A DNA stretch of 64,000 bases from NCBI GenBank assembly GCA_025800365.1, contig JAOXRT010000083.1:1-64000 (forward strand). Reading direction: 5' to 3'. How positions within the stretch are numbered: the stretch's first letter is position 1; each line of letters begins with the position of its first letter. This DNA comes from Cellvibrionaceae bacterium. GTDB lineage: Bacteria > Pseudomonadota > Gammaproteobacteria > Pseudomonadales > Cellvibrionaceae. The notes under the pieces were generated by a model. The model was not told the DNA's origin. It did no database searches and saw only the letters and a program-made list of their open reading frames with translations. The position numbers were made by a program, and so were the translations under genes. Below, piece by piece: positions 8,377 to 19,144 of the stretch.

Positions 8377-10623
8377 GTGTTAAAACTAGGCTTTAAAAAT
8401 AAAATTCTTAGCAACCTTCTTCTTGTTGGCCTACTGCCGGCATTAGCCGTCGCAAGCTTTGCCCTATTTCAAGCAAGTGACTCTTTAACACAGCAAACTT
8501 TTCGGCAGCTAGAATCTCTGCGGGAAACTAAAAAGGTCTCCGTCGTTAACTATTTGAATAATTCAGCTCAACAAATTGCCTCTTTGAGTCGCAGCGAGCT
8601 AATTGTTAACGCCACCAAAGAGCTCTCTCAAGCCTATGACGATATTCGTTCACCCGATAGTCAATCCAGCCAGCTAAGTAACACCCGTGCAGAGCTGGCC
8701 GAATACTACAGCCGACACTTCCTGCCTAAACTGAAGGAGCTTGAGCCAAACAATCAGGTGAATGTGGACGATTTATTGTCACCTCTTTCCGCCAATGCCA
8801 TTGACCTTCAACAGGCTTATATCAGTAATAATCCTAACCCAGTTGGTAATAAGCACCTACTGGATGAGGCTAATATCTTTTCGGATTACGATAATGCACA
8901 CAAAAGCATTCACCCCTATTTGCGCGATTATCTAGAGCGTTTTGGCTACTACGATATATTCCTTATTAATTCGGCAGGTGATGTTATTTATTCGGTCTAT
9001 AAAGAAGTGGATTTTGCCACCTCATTGCTTAATGGCCCATACGCCAGCAGCGGCTTAGCCGATGCCTTTCGCAGCTCCGAGAGTGCCAATGAAAGACAGT
9101 CTGCCATTTTTATCGACTTTAAAACCTACCTTCCTTCTTTTAATGCGCCAGCGGGCTTTATCGCCCAGCCGATTTTTTCCCAAGGCGAACGCATCGGCAC
9201 CTTAATTTTTCAATTCCCTATCGATAAACTAAACGCCATTATGACGGAACGCTCAGGGCTTGGCGAAACGGGAGAAAGCTACCTCGTTGGTCCAGATAAT
9301 TTGATGCGATCAGATTCCTATTTGAGCCCTATCGATCATTCGGTAATAGGCTCTTTTCGAAACCCTGAGAAAGGTGCGGTTCGAACTCAGGCTACCGAAC
9401 TTGCCGCACGCGGGCAAAGTGGTGCCGAGGTTATTCAGGATTACAATGGCAACTCAGTGCTGTCGGCGTTTTCACCACTGGGCTTTGACGGACTTAACTG
9501 GTCGATTTTAGTAGAGATCGATGAGGCCGAAGCGATGGCAGCCGTTGATAAACTGCAATTGCTACTACTTGCAACAGTACTCCTGTGCGTTGTACTCATC
9601 GCGATTGTCGCTTGGACCTTAAGCAACTCAGTGATGCGCCCCTTGGGTGGTGAGCCAGAAGAAATGCAGAGTATTACCCAAAAGATAGCCGACGGCGATT
9701 TGACGATCAAAATGAAGGAAATCGACAGTCACCAATGTGTCTATGGCTCCGTGCAAAATATGGCCTCAAATTTAAGAAAAATCATCAGCGAAATAAACAG
9801 CGCCTCACAACGGCAGGCCTCAGCAGCCGAAGAGCTAGCTACGGTTACCAGCGTGACCAGCAGCACGATCACTAAACAATCAGAAAAAACCCAAAGCGTT
9901 GCTGCCTCTGTGCAGCAAATGTCATCCTCAGTCAACGAAGTATCCAACACGACCGAGTCGACCGCTCAGGCAGCAAACGATGCTCGCATACAAGTTAATG
10001 CCAGCTCTACTGCCGTAAATGATGCGGCAAGAAATGTAAGAGCCATGGCCAACTCAATCAGTGCCGGCCAGAAGAAAATCGAAACTCTACAAGCCAACAC
10101 CGATGAAATAGCTGGCATATTGCAAACCATTACCGGCATTGCCGATCAGACCAATCTACTCGCCCTCAACGCGGCTATTGAAGCCGCAAGAGCTGGTGAA
10201 CACGGCCGCGGCTTTGCCGTAGTTTCTGAAGAGGTACGCAGCCTTGCGGGACATACACAAACGGCCACTGAACAAATATCGTCGGTTATTGAAGGCTTAA
10301 TTTTAGCCGCAAAAGAAGCCGGCAATGCCATGAATGAAAGCGTGGATCTGGCCAATCGAATTTCAAGCGAATCTACCGAGACCTCGGAACGATTACAAGG
10401 CGCTGCGAATGCGGTAGACAGAATTGCCGATATGACCTCACAGATCGCATCGGCCTCTAGCCAGCAAAGCCAGGTCGCCGAAGAGGTCAGCAAACGCATC
10501 AATGAAATCAATATTATGTCGGCTGAATCTGGTGGTTCAATTGGTCAAATTTCAGCGGCCAGCGAAGAATTAGCTGGTCTATCAAGTAAGCTGCAAGGCC
10601 TAGTCCATAAATTCAAATACTAA
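8377..10623 (+). CDS. Methyl-accepting chemotaxis protein
   Basis: Chemoreceptor of 748 residues. TM1 is at ~9-31, then a large periplasmic sensor region (~32-392, probably double-Cache-like), TM2 at ~393-418 ([19 protein letters not shown]), a HAMP domain at ~420-475 and a cytoplasmic coiled-coil signalling domain to the end. The highly conserved hairpin tip reads [20 protein letters not shown], with [12 protein letters not shown] after it (~588-625), where CheA/CheW dock. There is no C-terminal NWETF-type CheR tether. Start is GTG at 8377, supported by GGAGGGA eight bases upstream. It stands alone; no che genes are nearby. Ligand unknown. Confidence 0.95.
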   Translation: MLKLGFKNKILSNLLLVGLLPALAVASFALFQASDSLTQQTFRQLESLRETKKVSVVNYLNNSAQQIASLSRSELIVNATKELSQAYDDIRSPDSQSSQLSNTRAELAEYYSRHFLPKLKELEPNNQVNVDDLLSPLSANAIDLQQAYISNNPNPVGNKHLLDEANIFSDYDNAHKSIHPYLRDYLERFGYYDIFLINSAGDVIYSVYKEVDFATSLLNGPYASSGLADAFRSSESANERQSAIFIDFKTYLPSFNAPAGFIAQPIFSQGERIGTLIFQFPIDKLNAIMTERSGLGETGESYLVGPDNLMRSDSYLSPIDHSVIGSFRNPEKGAVRTQATELAARGQSGAEVIQDYNGNSVLSAFSPLGFDGLNWSILVEIDEAEAMAAVDKLQLLLLATVLLCVVLIAIVAWTLSNSVMRPLGGEPEEMQSITQKIADGDLTIKMKEIDSHQCVYGSVQNMASNLRKIISEINSASQRQASAAEELATVTSVTSSTITKQSEKTQSVAASVQQMSSSVNEVSNTTESTAQAANDARIQVNASSTAVNDAARNVRAMANSISAGQKKIETLQANTDEIAGILQTITGIADQTNLLALNAAIEAARAGEHGRGFAVVSEEVRSLAGHTQTATEQISSVIEGLILAAKEAGNAMNESVDLANRISSESTETSERLQGAANAVDRIADMTSQIASASSQQSQVAEEVSKRINEINIMSAESGGSIGQISAASEELAGLSSKLQGLVHKFKY

Positions 10624-10666
10624 ACATATAGACTTTATAATAAGTGGTTAAAATAAGGGACTTTAA

Positions 10667-10693
10667 AAAAAGGGGCTTAAAAAGCCCCTTTTA
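10667..10693 (+). terminator. Intrinsic terminator after the chemoreceptor gene
   Basis: AAAAGGGGCTT pairs with AAGCCCCTTTT across a short A-rich loop, with T residues on both strands' exits. It lies 44 bp after the chemoreceptor stop and 52 bp from the convergent peptidase stop, so it may serve both directions. Confidence 0.8.
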
Positions 10694-10744
10694 AATCTAC
10701 CACCAATACAAATTTTCCTGCACGGCCTATAAGCTGAGTATCAA

Positions 10745-12835
10745 CTACTTAAGCTGGCTCAATAGATAGGCATAGGCCAAAGCACTCAGCTCAGCGCGCT
10801 GCTTAACATCCGCCGCGCCGGCATGGCCACCTTCGATGTTTTCAAAGTACAGTACGTCGTGACCTTGGCTTTCCATCAGCGCCACCATCTTACGAGCATG
10901 ACCTGGGTGTACTCGGTCATCACGAGTCGACGTGGTAAAAAATACTTTAGGGTACTTTTTATCTTTGCTGACATTGTGATACGGCGAGAAGGTTTTAATG
11001 AAATCCCACTCTTCAGCAATATCTGGATTACCGTACTCCGCCATCCAGCTCGCGCCTGCAAGCAGCTTGTTATAGCGCTTCATATCTAATAGCGGAACTT
11101 GGCAAACCACAGCATTGTATAAATCTGGACGGCGAGTAAAGGCATTACCCATTAACAGGCCACCGTTACTACCGCCTTGAATACCCAAATGCTTTGATGA
11201 AGTAATCTTGCGATCAATCAAATCTTCCGCAATCGCTTCAAAATCCTCATAGGCTTTATGGCGATTTTCTTTCAACGCTGCCTGGTGCCAAGCGGGGCCG
11301 AACTCACCACCACCGCGAATATTCGACAGCACATAGACACCACCCTGCTCTAACCAGTTTTTACCAATGGTTGCTGAATAGCGAGGCAAAAGAGAAATCT
11401 CAAAGCCGCCGTAGCCGTACAATAAGGTAGGATTTTTGCCATTAAACTTGAGCTTTTTATCCATCACCACAAAGTAAGGCACCATAGTGCCATCCTTGGA
11501 TTTAGCCTTATATTGTTCAACTTTAAAACGAGAACCATCAAACATGGCCGGCGTAGATTTAATTTTCTCTTTGCCAGTTTTGCTGTCGTTAAATTGATAA
11601 AGCGTAGACGGCTCGATAAAGCTTGAATAGCTCACTAGAAAATCGTCATAACGATCATCAACATCAACCAATCCAACAACGGCTTTATCATCTAGCTCTA
11701 AGCGATGCTCTTGCCATTTGCCTTTCTTTGTTGGCGTATAACGCACTACTGAGCTGCGTACATTATCCAACCAGCTGATCAACAAACTGTTTTTGGTAAA
11801 TGCCACGCCCTTAATGGTTTTCCCAGCACTCGGAGCTTGGAACAATTTAAAGCTTGCTTTGCCAGCTTTAATATCCGATAAGCTAGAGTACAGCAAAGAA
11901 CCTTGCTTAAAGTTATTACCCTGGTGTTCCCAATCAGATTTGAGCAAGAGATAAACATTGCCCTTAAACAAGCCTTCAACATCGGAATCGCTAGGTACAT
12001 CCACTGCTAGTAGCTTGCCATCGTTGTACACGAAGGTTTTGGCATTATAGAAGTCAGTAGCATCGTGAATAAATACTGTGTTTTCAGCGCCCTTGCCCAT
12101 GGTATAAGAAGCTGCGGAAACCGAGGCTTTATCGGCTTCATAAACGGTTTTACCGTTTTTAAAGCCCTTGCCACGATGCCACATTTTTAAAACACGTGGG
12201 TAACCTGAATCGGTAAGGCTTTCACCATCACCAAAATCCGTACCCACAATTAAGGTATCTTTATCAATCCAAGTCAGGCGAGACTTAGCTTCTGGAAGAT
12301 AAAGGCCATCTTTAATAAATTCGCCACTAAGCAAGTCGAATTCACGATACTCAACCGCATCCGCACCACCACGTGAAAGCGCTACCATGCACTGGGTATA
12401 TTCTGGTTGCAGGCAGCTCATGCCCTTATAGACCCAATTCACCTCTTCTTTTTTACCCAGCGCGTCGATATCTAATACCGTTTCCCACTTAGGCTGGTCT
12501 TTTTTGTACTCAGCTAGCGTCGCTCTGCGATAAATACCGCGAGGATGAGTGGCATCCTTCCAGAAGTTGTAATAGTAATCGCCATTTCGGCCGGCATAGG
12601 GAATGCGGTCTTTATTATCTAAAACCTCCAATGCATTATCGACTAAGCCTTGAAAGCCCGGATATTGCTTAATTTCCGCAAGGCTTCGCTCATTCTTTTG
12701 AGCGACCCAATCCAACTGCTTTTTGCCCTCGACATCTTCTAGCCACATAAACGGATCTTGCTCAGCGGCAGAAGATACCGCTGCAGATAATGCGCTGACA
12801 CCATAGACAATGGCCGCCCCAAGGTATTTATTCAT
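10745..12835 (-). CDS. Prolyl oligopeptidase family serine peptidase (S9A)
   Basis: Secreted peptidase of 696 residues that should cleave short peptides after proline. Residues 1-23 are a signal peptide (cleavage around SSAAEQ), so it acts in the periplasm or outside. The N-terminal two-thirds forms the beta-propeller gate (starts DPFMWLEDVEGKK). The C-terminal alpha/beta-hydrolase domain has YGYGGFE, the nucleophile motif GGSNGG, the acid region TRDDRVHPGH and the catalytic His in EGGHAGA. Length fits the S9A family. ATG at 12835. Single gene, convergent with the chemoreceptor gene. Confidence 0.93.
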   Translation of the reverse strand: MNKYLGAAIVYGVSALSAAVSSAAEQDPFMWLEDVEGKKQLDWVAQKNERSLAEIKQYPGFQGLVDNALEVLDNKDRIPYAGRNGDYYYNFWKDATHPRGIYRRATLAEYKKDQPKWETVLDIDALGKKEEVNWVYKGMSCLQPEYTQCMVALSRGGADAVEYREFDLLSGEFIKDGLYLPEAKSRLTWIDKDTLIVGTDFGDGESLTDSGYPRVLKMWHRGKGFKNGKTVYEADKASVSAASYTMGKGAENTVFIHDATDFYNAKTFVYNDGKLLAVDVPSDSDVEGLFKGNVYLLLKSDWEHQGNNFKQGSLLYSSLSDIKAGKASFKLFQAPSAGKTIKGVAFTKNSLLISWLDNVRSSVVRYTPTKKGKWQEHRLELDDKAVVGLVDVDDRYDDFLVSYSSFIEPSTLYQFNDSKTGKEKIKSTPAMFDGSRFKVEQYKAKSKDGTMVPYFVVMDKKLKFNGKNPTLLYGYGGFEISLLPRYSATIGKNWLEQGGVYVLSNIRGGGEFGPAWHQAALKENRHKAYEDFEAIAEDLIDRKITSSKHLGIQGGSNGGLLMGNAFTRRPDLYNAVVCQVPLLDMKRYNKLLAGASWMAEYGNPDIAEEWDFIKTFSPYHNVSKDKKYPKVFFTTSTRDDRVHPGHARKMVALMESQGHDVLYFENIEGGHAGAADVKQRAELSALAYAYLLSQLK

Positions 12836-12966
12836 AACATTCTCGCTTCTTGTTATCGCTTTTTTGACTACATGAAATTATAACGAGGCAGAGCCAAGCC
12901 ACCTCAGTGAATACGAGCGCGAATTGGGAGTGAAAAGGGTTTAAAACGAGGAATAAACGTTGAGTC

Positions 12967-12994
12967 GAGCTGTTTTCAGGCTTAAAAACAGCTC
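12967..12994. terminator. Strong hairpin downstream of the DUF4892 gene
   Basis: GAGCTGTTTT (12967-12976) pairs perfectly with AAAACAGCTC (12985-12994), loop of 8 nt. It lies 21 bp after the stop of the minus-strand gene at 13015. A long T-run is lacking on either side, so termination would be imperfect. Confidence 0.5.
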
Positions 12995-13014
12995 CTAAGT
13001 TTTGAGCAGGGCTA

Positions 13015-13956
13015 TTAATGTAACAGCAAATCCAATCTAGCGCCCTCTACGCGGGAGTTAAGAGGCGCCAAATTTTCAAAGTTATGAAGCTGAATACGCC
13101 CCTCTGGCACTCCCGCAGCCAACAAGCCAGCTTTCAAGGCTTGCAACATCGCTTCGGCTTGAGCTTTAGCCGCTGGTCCTGCATCTGATCGGGAATCTGG
13201 CAAGGCATAGGAATGGCCGACAACATCCAACTTAGCTTTAGAGTGCTCTCGTATCAACTCTGATATCAGCTTTAGCCAAGCCGGGGCCAATATCCCCTGC
13301 TGATCTATCTGACCCGTAGATTGACTTAATCTTAGCAAGCCCGTGCTTTGCCACTGCTTCCAAACTTGCTCTTTGCTGGGCAGCACCGCCTTACCCGCAA
13401 GGTCGCTTGCTAAGCTCAGTAATTCCTGCTGTAGATAAATACGCTGATTTCCACGCCTGACCAAATACAGCAGTGCAAAATGATCCTGCCCACCTGACTG
13501 CCAAAAGTAGCTGCTTAAGCGCTGAGAGTCTTCACGTCCATATAACTGGTAGATGTTAAAGTATCGATTGGCCCAGTTATTACTCTGACCACAATCACGC
13601 CCGAGACAATTGAATAAAAGCTGGGCGCCTTGTTTTTTCAATAGCTGTTCATAATCCCTGAATAAACCAGCCTCACTATTTTCAGCTCTGAATTCCAAGG
13701 TCCGACGTCGCAGCTTTCCCTCAAGTTGACGCGATTGCTCTGGTTGCCACAGACCATCGATGCGCTCTATAGGGCCTAGGGGGAGTAGCCATTGCTGAGC
13801 CTCAGCTTTTGAGTCGTAAACTACCCGGCTCACTTTACTATTTTCAGGGTCGATCCAGCCTTGAGCCTGCAGATTAGCCACAAAAAGCAGGCTCAGCAAA
13901 AAGCTAAAGGCCACGCTAAGATGGTTTTGTTTTGCCAGCATTTTTAATATATTCAT
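13015..13956 (-). CDS. DUF4892 family periplasmic protein with OmpA-like C-terminus
   Basis: Exported protein of 313 residues with a signal peptide ending near residue 31 (VANLQAQG). The middle (VVYDSKAEAQQWLLPLGPIERI, shortened here by the motif LPLGPIERI) has the look of the DUF4892 family, including the Cys pair in NCLGRDCGQ. The C-terminal ~90 residues (LDVVGHSYALPDSR, AKAQAEAMLQALKAGLLAAGV, RVEGARLDLLL) resemble the peptidoglycan-binding OmpA-type fold, although the usual NRRVE motif is only partly there (NSRVEGAR). First gene of a minus-strand group's downstream end; alpha/beta hydrolase gene lies 43 bp upstream. Function unknown; an envelope role is inferred. Confidence 0.75.
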   Translation of the reverse strand: MNILKMLAKQNHLSVAFSFLLSLLFVANLQAQGWIDPENSKVSRVVYDSKAEAQQWLLPLGPIERIDGLWQPEQSRQLEGKLRRRTLEFRAENSEAGLFRDYEQLLKKQGAQLLFNCLGRDCGQSNNWANRYFNIYQLYGREDSQRLSSYFWQSGGQDHFALLYLVRRGNQRIYLQQELLSLASDLAGKAVLPSKEQVWKQWQSTGLLRLSQSTGQIDQQGILAPAWLKLISELIREHSKAKLDVVGHSYALPDSRSDAGPAAKAQAEAMLQALKAGLLAAGVPEGRIQLHNFENLAPLNSRVEGARLDLLLH

Positions 13957-13999
13957 GGCGTCCCTTTAAGGAGCTGCAGTTTAAATTTAGAGCCGAAGC

Positions 14000-14866
14000 C
14001 TAGGGCTCTAGAATAGCATCCATTAGGCGGGCAATATCAAGTTGATGCTCTTCCATGTGAAGAAAATGCCCACCATCAAATAAATGCTTCTCGATATTGC
14101 TAATTTTAACTAGCAAGCCCTCTTGCTTAGCAATGTACTTTTGCAAACCCAAGCTCGCTGCGATTAAACAACAGTTAGCTGAAATACGCCCCAAAAAGGC
14201 TTCAATCTGCTCCTGACTGAGTTTAAACGCCGAAGCAGACATCAATCGTGGATCGCTACTCCAAGTATAACCGCCAGCAACAGGCTTAATACCCCGCTCG
14301 ACAATTAGGCGAGCGGCCTGCTCTGAAATCTTATGCATGCCCTTTTGTCGAGCAACTATGGCTGCATCGGCATCATTAAAAATACTTGTTGCTCTATCCT
14401 GTCGACGGGCCACATCGACAATTGATTTAGCCAATTGCGCCGGAGAATCCTCCGCCGATATTGGCGGCGGTGCTAAAGCGTCAATTAAACCTAAGCCTTT
14501 AATTCGCTCTGGAAAGGTCCCCGCTGCCAGCGCCGCAATAATAGCACCTCTGGAATGACCAATCAGATTAAACTCTTGCCAACCTAGGCTGTCGGCTATC
14601 GCGAAGATATCCGCAATATCCTGCCAAATGTTATAGGCTAAACCTGGAGCTATATGGGAGCTGTGACCATGCCCAGCGGTATCCAATGCAATAAAGTGAA
14701 CATCTTCTAAATGGTTGCTCATTGGCGCAAAGCTGGCGCTGTTATCCAGCCAACCATGAATCGCTAGAACTTTTCGGCCGCCTGGTTTGCCCCATTCTTG
14801 GGCCGCAATCACACGGTCAAACACATCGAAGTGGATATCTCGACCACGACTTAACTGCTCTTTCAT
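14000..14866 (-). CDS. Alpha/beta-fold hydrolase
   Basis: Cytosolic hydrolase of 288 residues with no signal peptide. The oxyanion region is AIHGWLDNSASF (~residues 36-47), the nucleophile elbow GHSRGA (~102-107) and a likely catalytic His in DGGHFLHMEEH near 270. It belongs to the large esterase/haloperoxidase-like group and its substrate is not predictable. It sits between sixA and the DUF4892 gene on the same strand with short gaps, an arrangement also found in pseudomonads. ATG at 14866. Confidence 0.88.
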   Translation of the reverse strand: MKEQLSRGRDIHFDVFDRVIAAQEWGKPGGRKVLAIHGWLDNSASFAPMSNHLEDVHFIALDTAGHGHSSHIAPGLAYNIWQDIADIFAIADSLGWQEFNLIGHSRGAIIAALAAGTFPERIKGLGLIDALAPPPISAEDSPAQLAKSIVDVARRQDRATSIFNDADAAIVARQKGMHKISEQAARLIVERGIKPVAGGYTWSSDPRLMSASAFKLSQEQIEAFLGRISANCCLIAASLGLQKYIAKQEGLLVKISNIEKHLFDGGHFLHMEEHQLDIARLMDAILEP

Positions 14867-14895
14867 GTCATGCCTTACGTTTTAAAATTTTATGA

Positions 14896-15384
14896 CTACG
14901 GCTGCTGCAAAGACAGCAAATCCATACAGCCTGGCAAACAGTCTTCACCTTCTAAGCAGGCTAAAGCACTGGTTCCCATCATATGCCGCCCAGGGCTCAG
15001 ATCCGCCAAACTATTGATTAACTGCCCTACCAAAGGCTGATGGCTCACACACAATAAATCCTGCTGGCCATTATTAGCAAACCAATCAGATATTTTTTGA
15101 ATAGTCTGATCAGGCGCGCTTTCGGAGCGTAGCTCTAACCAAGGAGACTGATGAATCTTTTCTCTTGAAGCCGCATCAAAAGCTAACTCTTGGGCAGCAA
15201 TTTCGGCAGTTTGCTGGGCCCTTACATAAGGGCTGCTTACAATAGTAATGGGCCGTTCGGCACCTGCTAAAAACTGGCGAACAATAGCTTGGGTTTCAAG
15301 TCGACCTCTATCGGTTAACTCCCTTTCGGCATCAGTCGCTGCCTGATATGAGGCCTGCCCATGCCTTAATATATACAAGCGCAT
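14896..15384 (-). CDS. sixA: Phosphohistidine phosphatase SixA
   Basis: Small histidine-phosphatase-superfamily enzyme of 162 residues. SixA proteins remove phosphate from histidine on phosphocarrier or Hpt domains. The catalytic RHG is at residues 7-9 (LYILRHGQASYQA), the second arginine is in SSPYVRAQQTAE, and the later active-site His is in CVSHQPLVGQL. Length is typical of SixA. ATG at 15384 has AAGGTGAA just upstream. Downstream of the DUF4389 gene and gpsA on the same strand. Confidence 0.92.
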   Translation of the reverse strand: MRLYILRHGQASYQAATDAERELTDRGRLETQAIVRQFLAGAERPITIVSSPYVRAQQTAEIAAQELAFDAASREKIHQSPWLELRSESAPDQTIQKISDWFANNGQQDLLCVSHQPLVGQLINSLADLSPGRHMMGTSALACLEGEDCLPGCMDLLSLQQP

Positions 15385-15469
15385 TTCACCTTCCCGTGTT
15401 ACTTAGCAAACTAAATTAGACCGCTGTTATTGCATTACAGCTCACTACTATACCGCAGTGTGAATCCAA

Positions 15470-15751
15470 TTAAGATGGCCAATCACGAAACGGAAAGGGT
15501 TTTTCTTCACTCGCAAAGCTCAGGAATAACCATGATTGCAGTACAAATTCAGAAGTGGATTTACTAACAGCTAGAAGCGACTTATTTACGGCTCCCGTAA
15601 ACAACACAATAATAAATTGCACTACCACAAAAGCAGTTAAAGCCACGATAGCCAGCTTCAAAGCTAAAGCGAAAATCACCATAAAAGCGAGACGTAACCA
15701 GATCTCGGCGCCCAATAGTGAATATTTTTGTTCGTTTGGGGAATCACTCAT
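15470..15751 (-). CDS. DUF4389 family small membrane protein
   Basis: Inner-membrane protein of 93 residues with a hydrophobic core of about 40 residues (WLRLAFMVIFALALKLAIVA, then a second segment FVVVQFIIVLFTG) forming two transmembrane helices. The C-terminal SFASEEKPFPFRDWP motif is typical of the DUF4389 family. The biochemical role is unknown. It lies between gpsA and sixA, matching the order in related gammaproteobacteria. GGTGGT precedes the ATG at 15751. Confidence 0.88.
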   Translation of the reverse strand: MSDSPNEQKYSLLGAEIWLRLAFMVIFALALKLAIVALTAFVVVQFIIVLFTGAVNKSLLAVSKSTSEFVLQSWLFLSFASEEKPFPFRDWPS

Positions 15752-15826
15752 ACCACCACCTTTTGATGTTCACCTTTGCGTTAAAAATGATTAAACAATC
15801 AGATCTATCAGTCACGCTTGAAAGAG

Positions 15827-16849
15827 TTAAAGATCTTTTTGGGAGTATTCAACATCGGTGTTTTGTTCGCCACCCATTAGTTTATCAGCGACATCAGCAA
15901 TGCTGTAATCTTCAAATAAAATACCATGTAAAGCGCTTGCCAAAGGCATATAGACATCAAGTTCATCGGCTTTTTGCTTTACCAAGCGCAAGGTATTAAC
16001 ACCCTCTACAGCTTGCCCAATATCACTTTCTGCCTGTTCTAGAGATTTACCTTGAGCAATCGCCATACCTAAACGATAGTTGCGGCTTAAATCTGAAGTG
16101 CAGGTTAATATTAAATCGCCTACACCCGCCAGGCCCAAAAATGTCATAGGGTCGGCATCCATATGCTTAGCGAAACGTCCCATTTCGGCTAATGAACGGG
16201 TCAATAACATAGCAATAGTATTGTGACCACAGCCCAAGGCAGTTGCCAAACCAGTAACGATTGCATAGATGTTTTTCAACGCACCGCCAAGTTCAACCCC
16301 ATAGCAATCACTATTAGCATACAAACGGAAGGTACTGGAACATAGCAACTCTTGAACACAGGCTATCAACTCATCATCCGAGCTGGCAATTACTGAACCG
16401 GTTTGTTGATGGGCAACGATCTCTTTAGCAAAATTCGGCCCACTCAAAACACCAATGCGGGCATCACTTAATTCCTGCTCCAGCACTTGGCTCATCAGCG
16501 TAAAACCAGTAGGCTCGATACCTTTGGTAGTACTGATAACCATAGTCCCAGCTTTTAGTAGCGGCGATACTAAACGTGCCACATCTCGAAACGCTTTACT
16601 GGGGATGGCAATAAAAACTACATCGGCGGCGCTAACAGCCTCAGCAAGATCGGCCGTTGCACATAAATTGTCACTCAGTTGGTAACCCGGTAGATAATCA
16701 CTATTTTCACGAGCCAGCTGCACTTTTGCAGCCTGCTCTTTGTTTCGCATCCACTGGAAGGTTTTATGGCCGTTAGTCGCTGCGATATTTGCAATGGCCG
16801 TACCAAAACTGCCGCCGCCAAGAACCGCTACCTGTTGTGGTGTTGTCAT
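15827..16849 (-). CDS. gpsA: Glycerol-3-phosphate dehydrogenase [NAD(P)+] GpsA
   Basis: Reduces dihydroxyacetone phosphate to sn-glycerol-3-phosphate, the backbone for phospholipid synthesis, in the cytosol. The 340 residues are full length. Rossmann motif [14 protein letters not shown] at residues 8-21; substrate and catalytic motifs are [25 protein letters not shown] (catalytic Lys) and [24 protein letters not shown] at 16849. Followed by the DUF4389 gene and sixA on the same strand. Confidence 0.97.
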   Translation of the reverse strand: MTTPQQVAVLGGGSFGTAIANIAATNGHKTFQWMRNKEQAAKVQLARENSDYLPGYQLSDNLCATADLAEAVSAADVVFIAIPSKAFRDVARLVSPLLKAGTMVISTTKGIEPTGFTLMSQVLEQELSDARIGVLSGPNFAKEIVAHQQTGSVIASSDDELIACVQELLCSSTFRLYANSDCYGVELGGALKNIYAIVTGLATALGCGHNTIAMLLTRSLAEMGRFAKHMDADPMTFLGLAGVGDLILTCTSDLSRNYRLGMAIAQGKSLEQAESDIGQAVEGVNTLRLVKQKADELDVYMPLASALHGILFEDYSIADVADKLMGGEQNTDVEYSQKDL

Positions 16850-17048
16850 AACGCCTTACCAACCTTTTTATTTGAACTTGTAATATCATCTACGAGCTTA
16901 TTGTTTGCCCGCTTTGATTAGTTTATGTCAGTACACTTTTGCGTGCAGGACACTCAGCTAAATGACCGAATGTCCGACATCAACTAAATACGCCCAATGT
17001 AAATATTCACACTGAGCGCGCAACAACAAATGCTACTATAGCAAAAGC

Positions 17049-18971
17049 TTAGTGGCTTAGCTCCAACAAGAGCTTATTGAGCTTTTGCACGTAGTTGGCA
17101 GGGTCTTCCAATTGCCCACCTTCGGCCAAATTGGCTTGGTCAAATAAAATGCCCACCAGATCAGCAAATCGATCTTCATCGGCTTCCTGGTCCAGCTTCA
17201 CAACAAGCGGGTGCTCTGGGTTAAGCTCTAGATTCGGATTACTATCTGGAACATCTTGTCCGGCCTGCTCCAATAGACGTCGCATCTGAGCACCCATATC
17301 GTGTTCATTGACCACCAAACAAGCCGGCGAATCGGTCAAGCGGTGAGTGATGCGTACTTGATCCACTCGCCCTTCCAAAGCCGCTTTAGCGCGCTCGATT
17401 AGTGACTCGAACTGCTTTTCCGATTCTTCTTGAGCTTTCTTGTCTTCTTCACTTTCCAGCTCACCTAGATCTAAGGCGCCTTTACCCACATCTTGGAATT
17501 GCTTACCTTCAAATTCCATCATATGGCTCATTAGCCAATCATCTACACGATCGCTTAGTAGCAATACTTCAATACCCTTCTTACGGAATACCTCTAAATG
17601 GGGGCTGTTTTTCGCGGTATTGAAATTTTCAGCTGCCACGTAATAGATTTTATCTTGGCCTTCTTGCATACGCTCAATATAGGCTTCAAGAGATTGGTCT
17701 TGATCGGCTTTATCTGTGTGGGTACTAGCAAAACGAAACAGCTTAGCAATCTTCTCTTTATTGGCGAAATCTTCGGCCGGGCCTTCTTTTAGCACTTGGC
17801 CAAACTCGGTCCAAAATTCAGCGTATTGCTCAGGCTCTTTGCTCGCCATTTTGCTCAATGTATCCAAAACACGCTTGGTCAATGCAGAACGCATCGCATC
17901 GATATTTGGGTCTTTCTGCAAAATTTCGCGACTAACGTTCAATGATAAATCGTTAGAATCGACAACACCTTTTACAAAGCGCAGATACATCGGCAGGAAC
18001 TGCTCCGCATCATCCATAATGAAAGTGCGCTGCACATATAGCTTTAGGCCACGCGCAGCTTCACGGTTATACATATCAAAAGGCGCTTTGGCAGGAATAT
18101 ACAGCAAGCTGGTGTAATCCAACTTACCTTCTACTCGGTTGTGGCTCCACTTAACGGGATCTGCAAAGTCGTGAGAGATGTGTTTATAAAATTCCTTGTA
18201 CTCTTCATCACTCACTTCGCTACGAGAGCGAGTCCACAAGGCGGTTGCCGTATTAATGACTTCGTATTCTGGGGCTTCTGCGCTATCAGCTTTCTCTTCG
18301 CCATCTTCCGCAGCCGGCGATCCTTGCTTAAGCATCTCCACTGGCAAAGAAATATGATCAGAGTATTTTTTAATAACCGAACGCAAACGCCAATCATCAG
18401 CAAACTCACTGGCATCGTCTTTTAAGTGTAAAACAACCGTGGTACCGCGTTCGCTTCGTTCTATATTTTCAACGCTAAATTCCGCTTCGCCGTCACACTC
18501 CCAGTGCACGCCTTGTTCGCTAGACTCCCCAGCTTTACGGGTAAAAACTTCAACTTTATCAGCAACAATAAACGCCGAGTAAAAGCCAACACCAAACTGG
18601 CCAATCAGCTGTGAATCTTTCTTTTCATCGCCAGAAAGATTCGAAAGAAAGTTAGCCGTGCCGGACTTGGCAATGGTGCCTAGGTGCTCGATCACGTCGT
18701 CACGATTCATGCCAATGCCATTATCAGCAATAGTGACGGTTTTAGCGTCTTTATCAAATTCAACTCGAATTTTTAGCTCGGCGTCATTTTCATACAAATC
18801 GCCGTTCGAAAGCGCCAAAAATCGCAGTTTATCGGCCGCATCTGAAGCATTAGATACCAGCTCGCGAAGGAAGATTTCCTTATTGGAATACAAAGAGTGG
18901 ATCATCAAGTGAAGCAGCTGCTTGGCTTCGGTCTGGAATCCCATGGTTTGTTTTTGTGCATCAACGCTCAT
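17049..18971 (-). CDS. htpG: Molecular chaperone HtpG (Hsp90)
   Basis: Bacterial Hsp90, an ATP-dependent cytosolic chaperone of 640 residues. The N-terminal GHKL ATPase domain is seen in [16 protein letters not shown] (~37-52), DNGIGM and [11 protein letters not shown]. The middle domain includes [11 protein letters not shown] and LNVSREILQ, and the C-terminal dimerisation domain follows. ATG at 18971 has AAGGAG ten bases upstream. A sigma-32-type promoter lies about 50 bp upstream (19023-19052), so heat induction is expected. Monocistronic: neighbours are a hotdog thioesterase upstream and gpsA downstream, each across a gap of ~170-200 bp. Confidence 0.98.
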   Translation of the reverse strand: MSVDAQKQTMGFQTEAKQLLHLMIHSLYSNKEIFLRELVSNASDAADKLRFLALSNGDLYENDAELKIRVEFDKDAKTVTIADNGIGMNRDDVIEHLGTIAKSGTANFLSNLSGDEKKDSQLIGQFGVGFYSAFIVADKVEVFTRKAGESSEQGVHWECDGEAEFSVENIERSERGTTVVLHLKDDASEFADDWRLRSVIKKYSDHISLPVEMLKQGSPAAEDGEEKADSAEAPEYEVINTATALWTRSRSEVSDEEYKEFYKHISHDFADPVKWSHNRVEGKLDYTSLLYIPAKAPFDMYNREAARGLKLYVQRTFIMDDAEQFLPMYLRFVKGVVDSNDLSLNVSREILQKDPNIDAMRSALTKRVLDTLSKMASKEPEQYAEFWTEFGQVLKEGPAEDFANKEKIAKLFRFASTHTDKADQDQSLEAYIERMQEGQDKIYYVAAENFNTAKNSPHLEVFRKKGIEVLLLSDRVDDWLMSHMMEFEGKQFQDVGKGALDLGELESEEDKKAQEESEKQFESLIERAKAALEGRVDQVRITHRLTDSPACLVVNEHDMGAQMRRLLEQAGQDVPDSNPNLELNPEHPLVVKLDQEADEDRFADLVGILFDQANLAEGGQLEDPANYVQKLNKLLLELSH

Positions 18972-19022
18972 CTAAGCATTCTCCTTGGTCAGTCGAGTCA
19001 CCATTAAGGTGTATAAACCCTG

Positions 19023-19052
19023 TTATGGGGTTCAATTTCGACTTTTAAAGGG
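19023..19052 (-). promoter_or_regulatory. Sigma-32 heat-shock promoter for htpG
   Basis: Read on the minus strand, CCCTTTAAA (19052-19044) is followed after 13 bases by CCCCATAA (19030-19023). The sigma-32 consensus is CCCTTGAAA, 13-15 bases, CCCCATNT; here one base of the -35 differs. The position ~50 bp before the htpG start codon is right. Confidence 0.8.
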
Positions 19053-19144
19053 GAAAAGGAACGGATCAAAGAGATTCTTTGCTAGGGCCCCTTCTTTAGT
19101 TAAGAGGCCCCTTCAGGACGAGATAAGGGCGGTTAAAAAGCGCC

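Noticed and set aside
19082-19116. Direct repeat GGCCCCTTC next to the htpG promoter
   Set aside because: Only two copies of nine bases; could also form a weak 5-bp stem. Too short to interpret.
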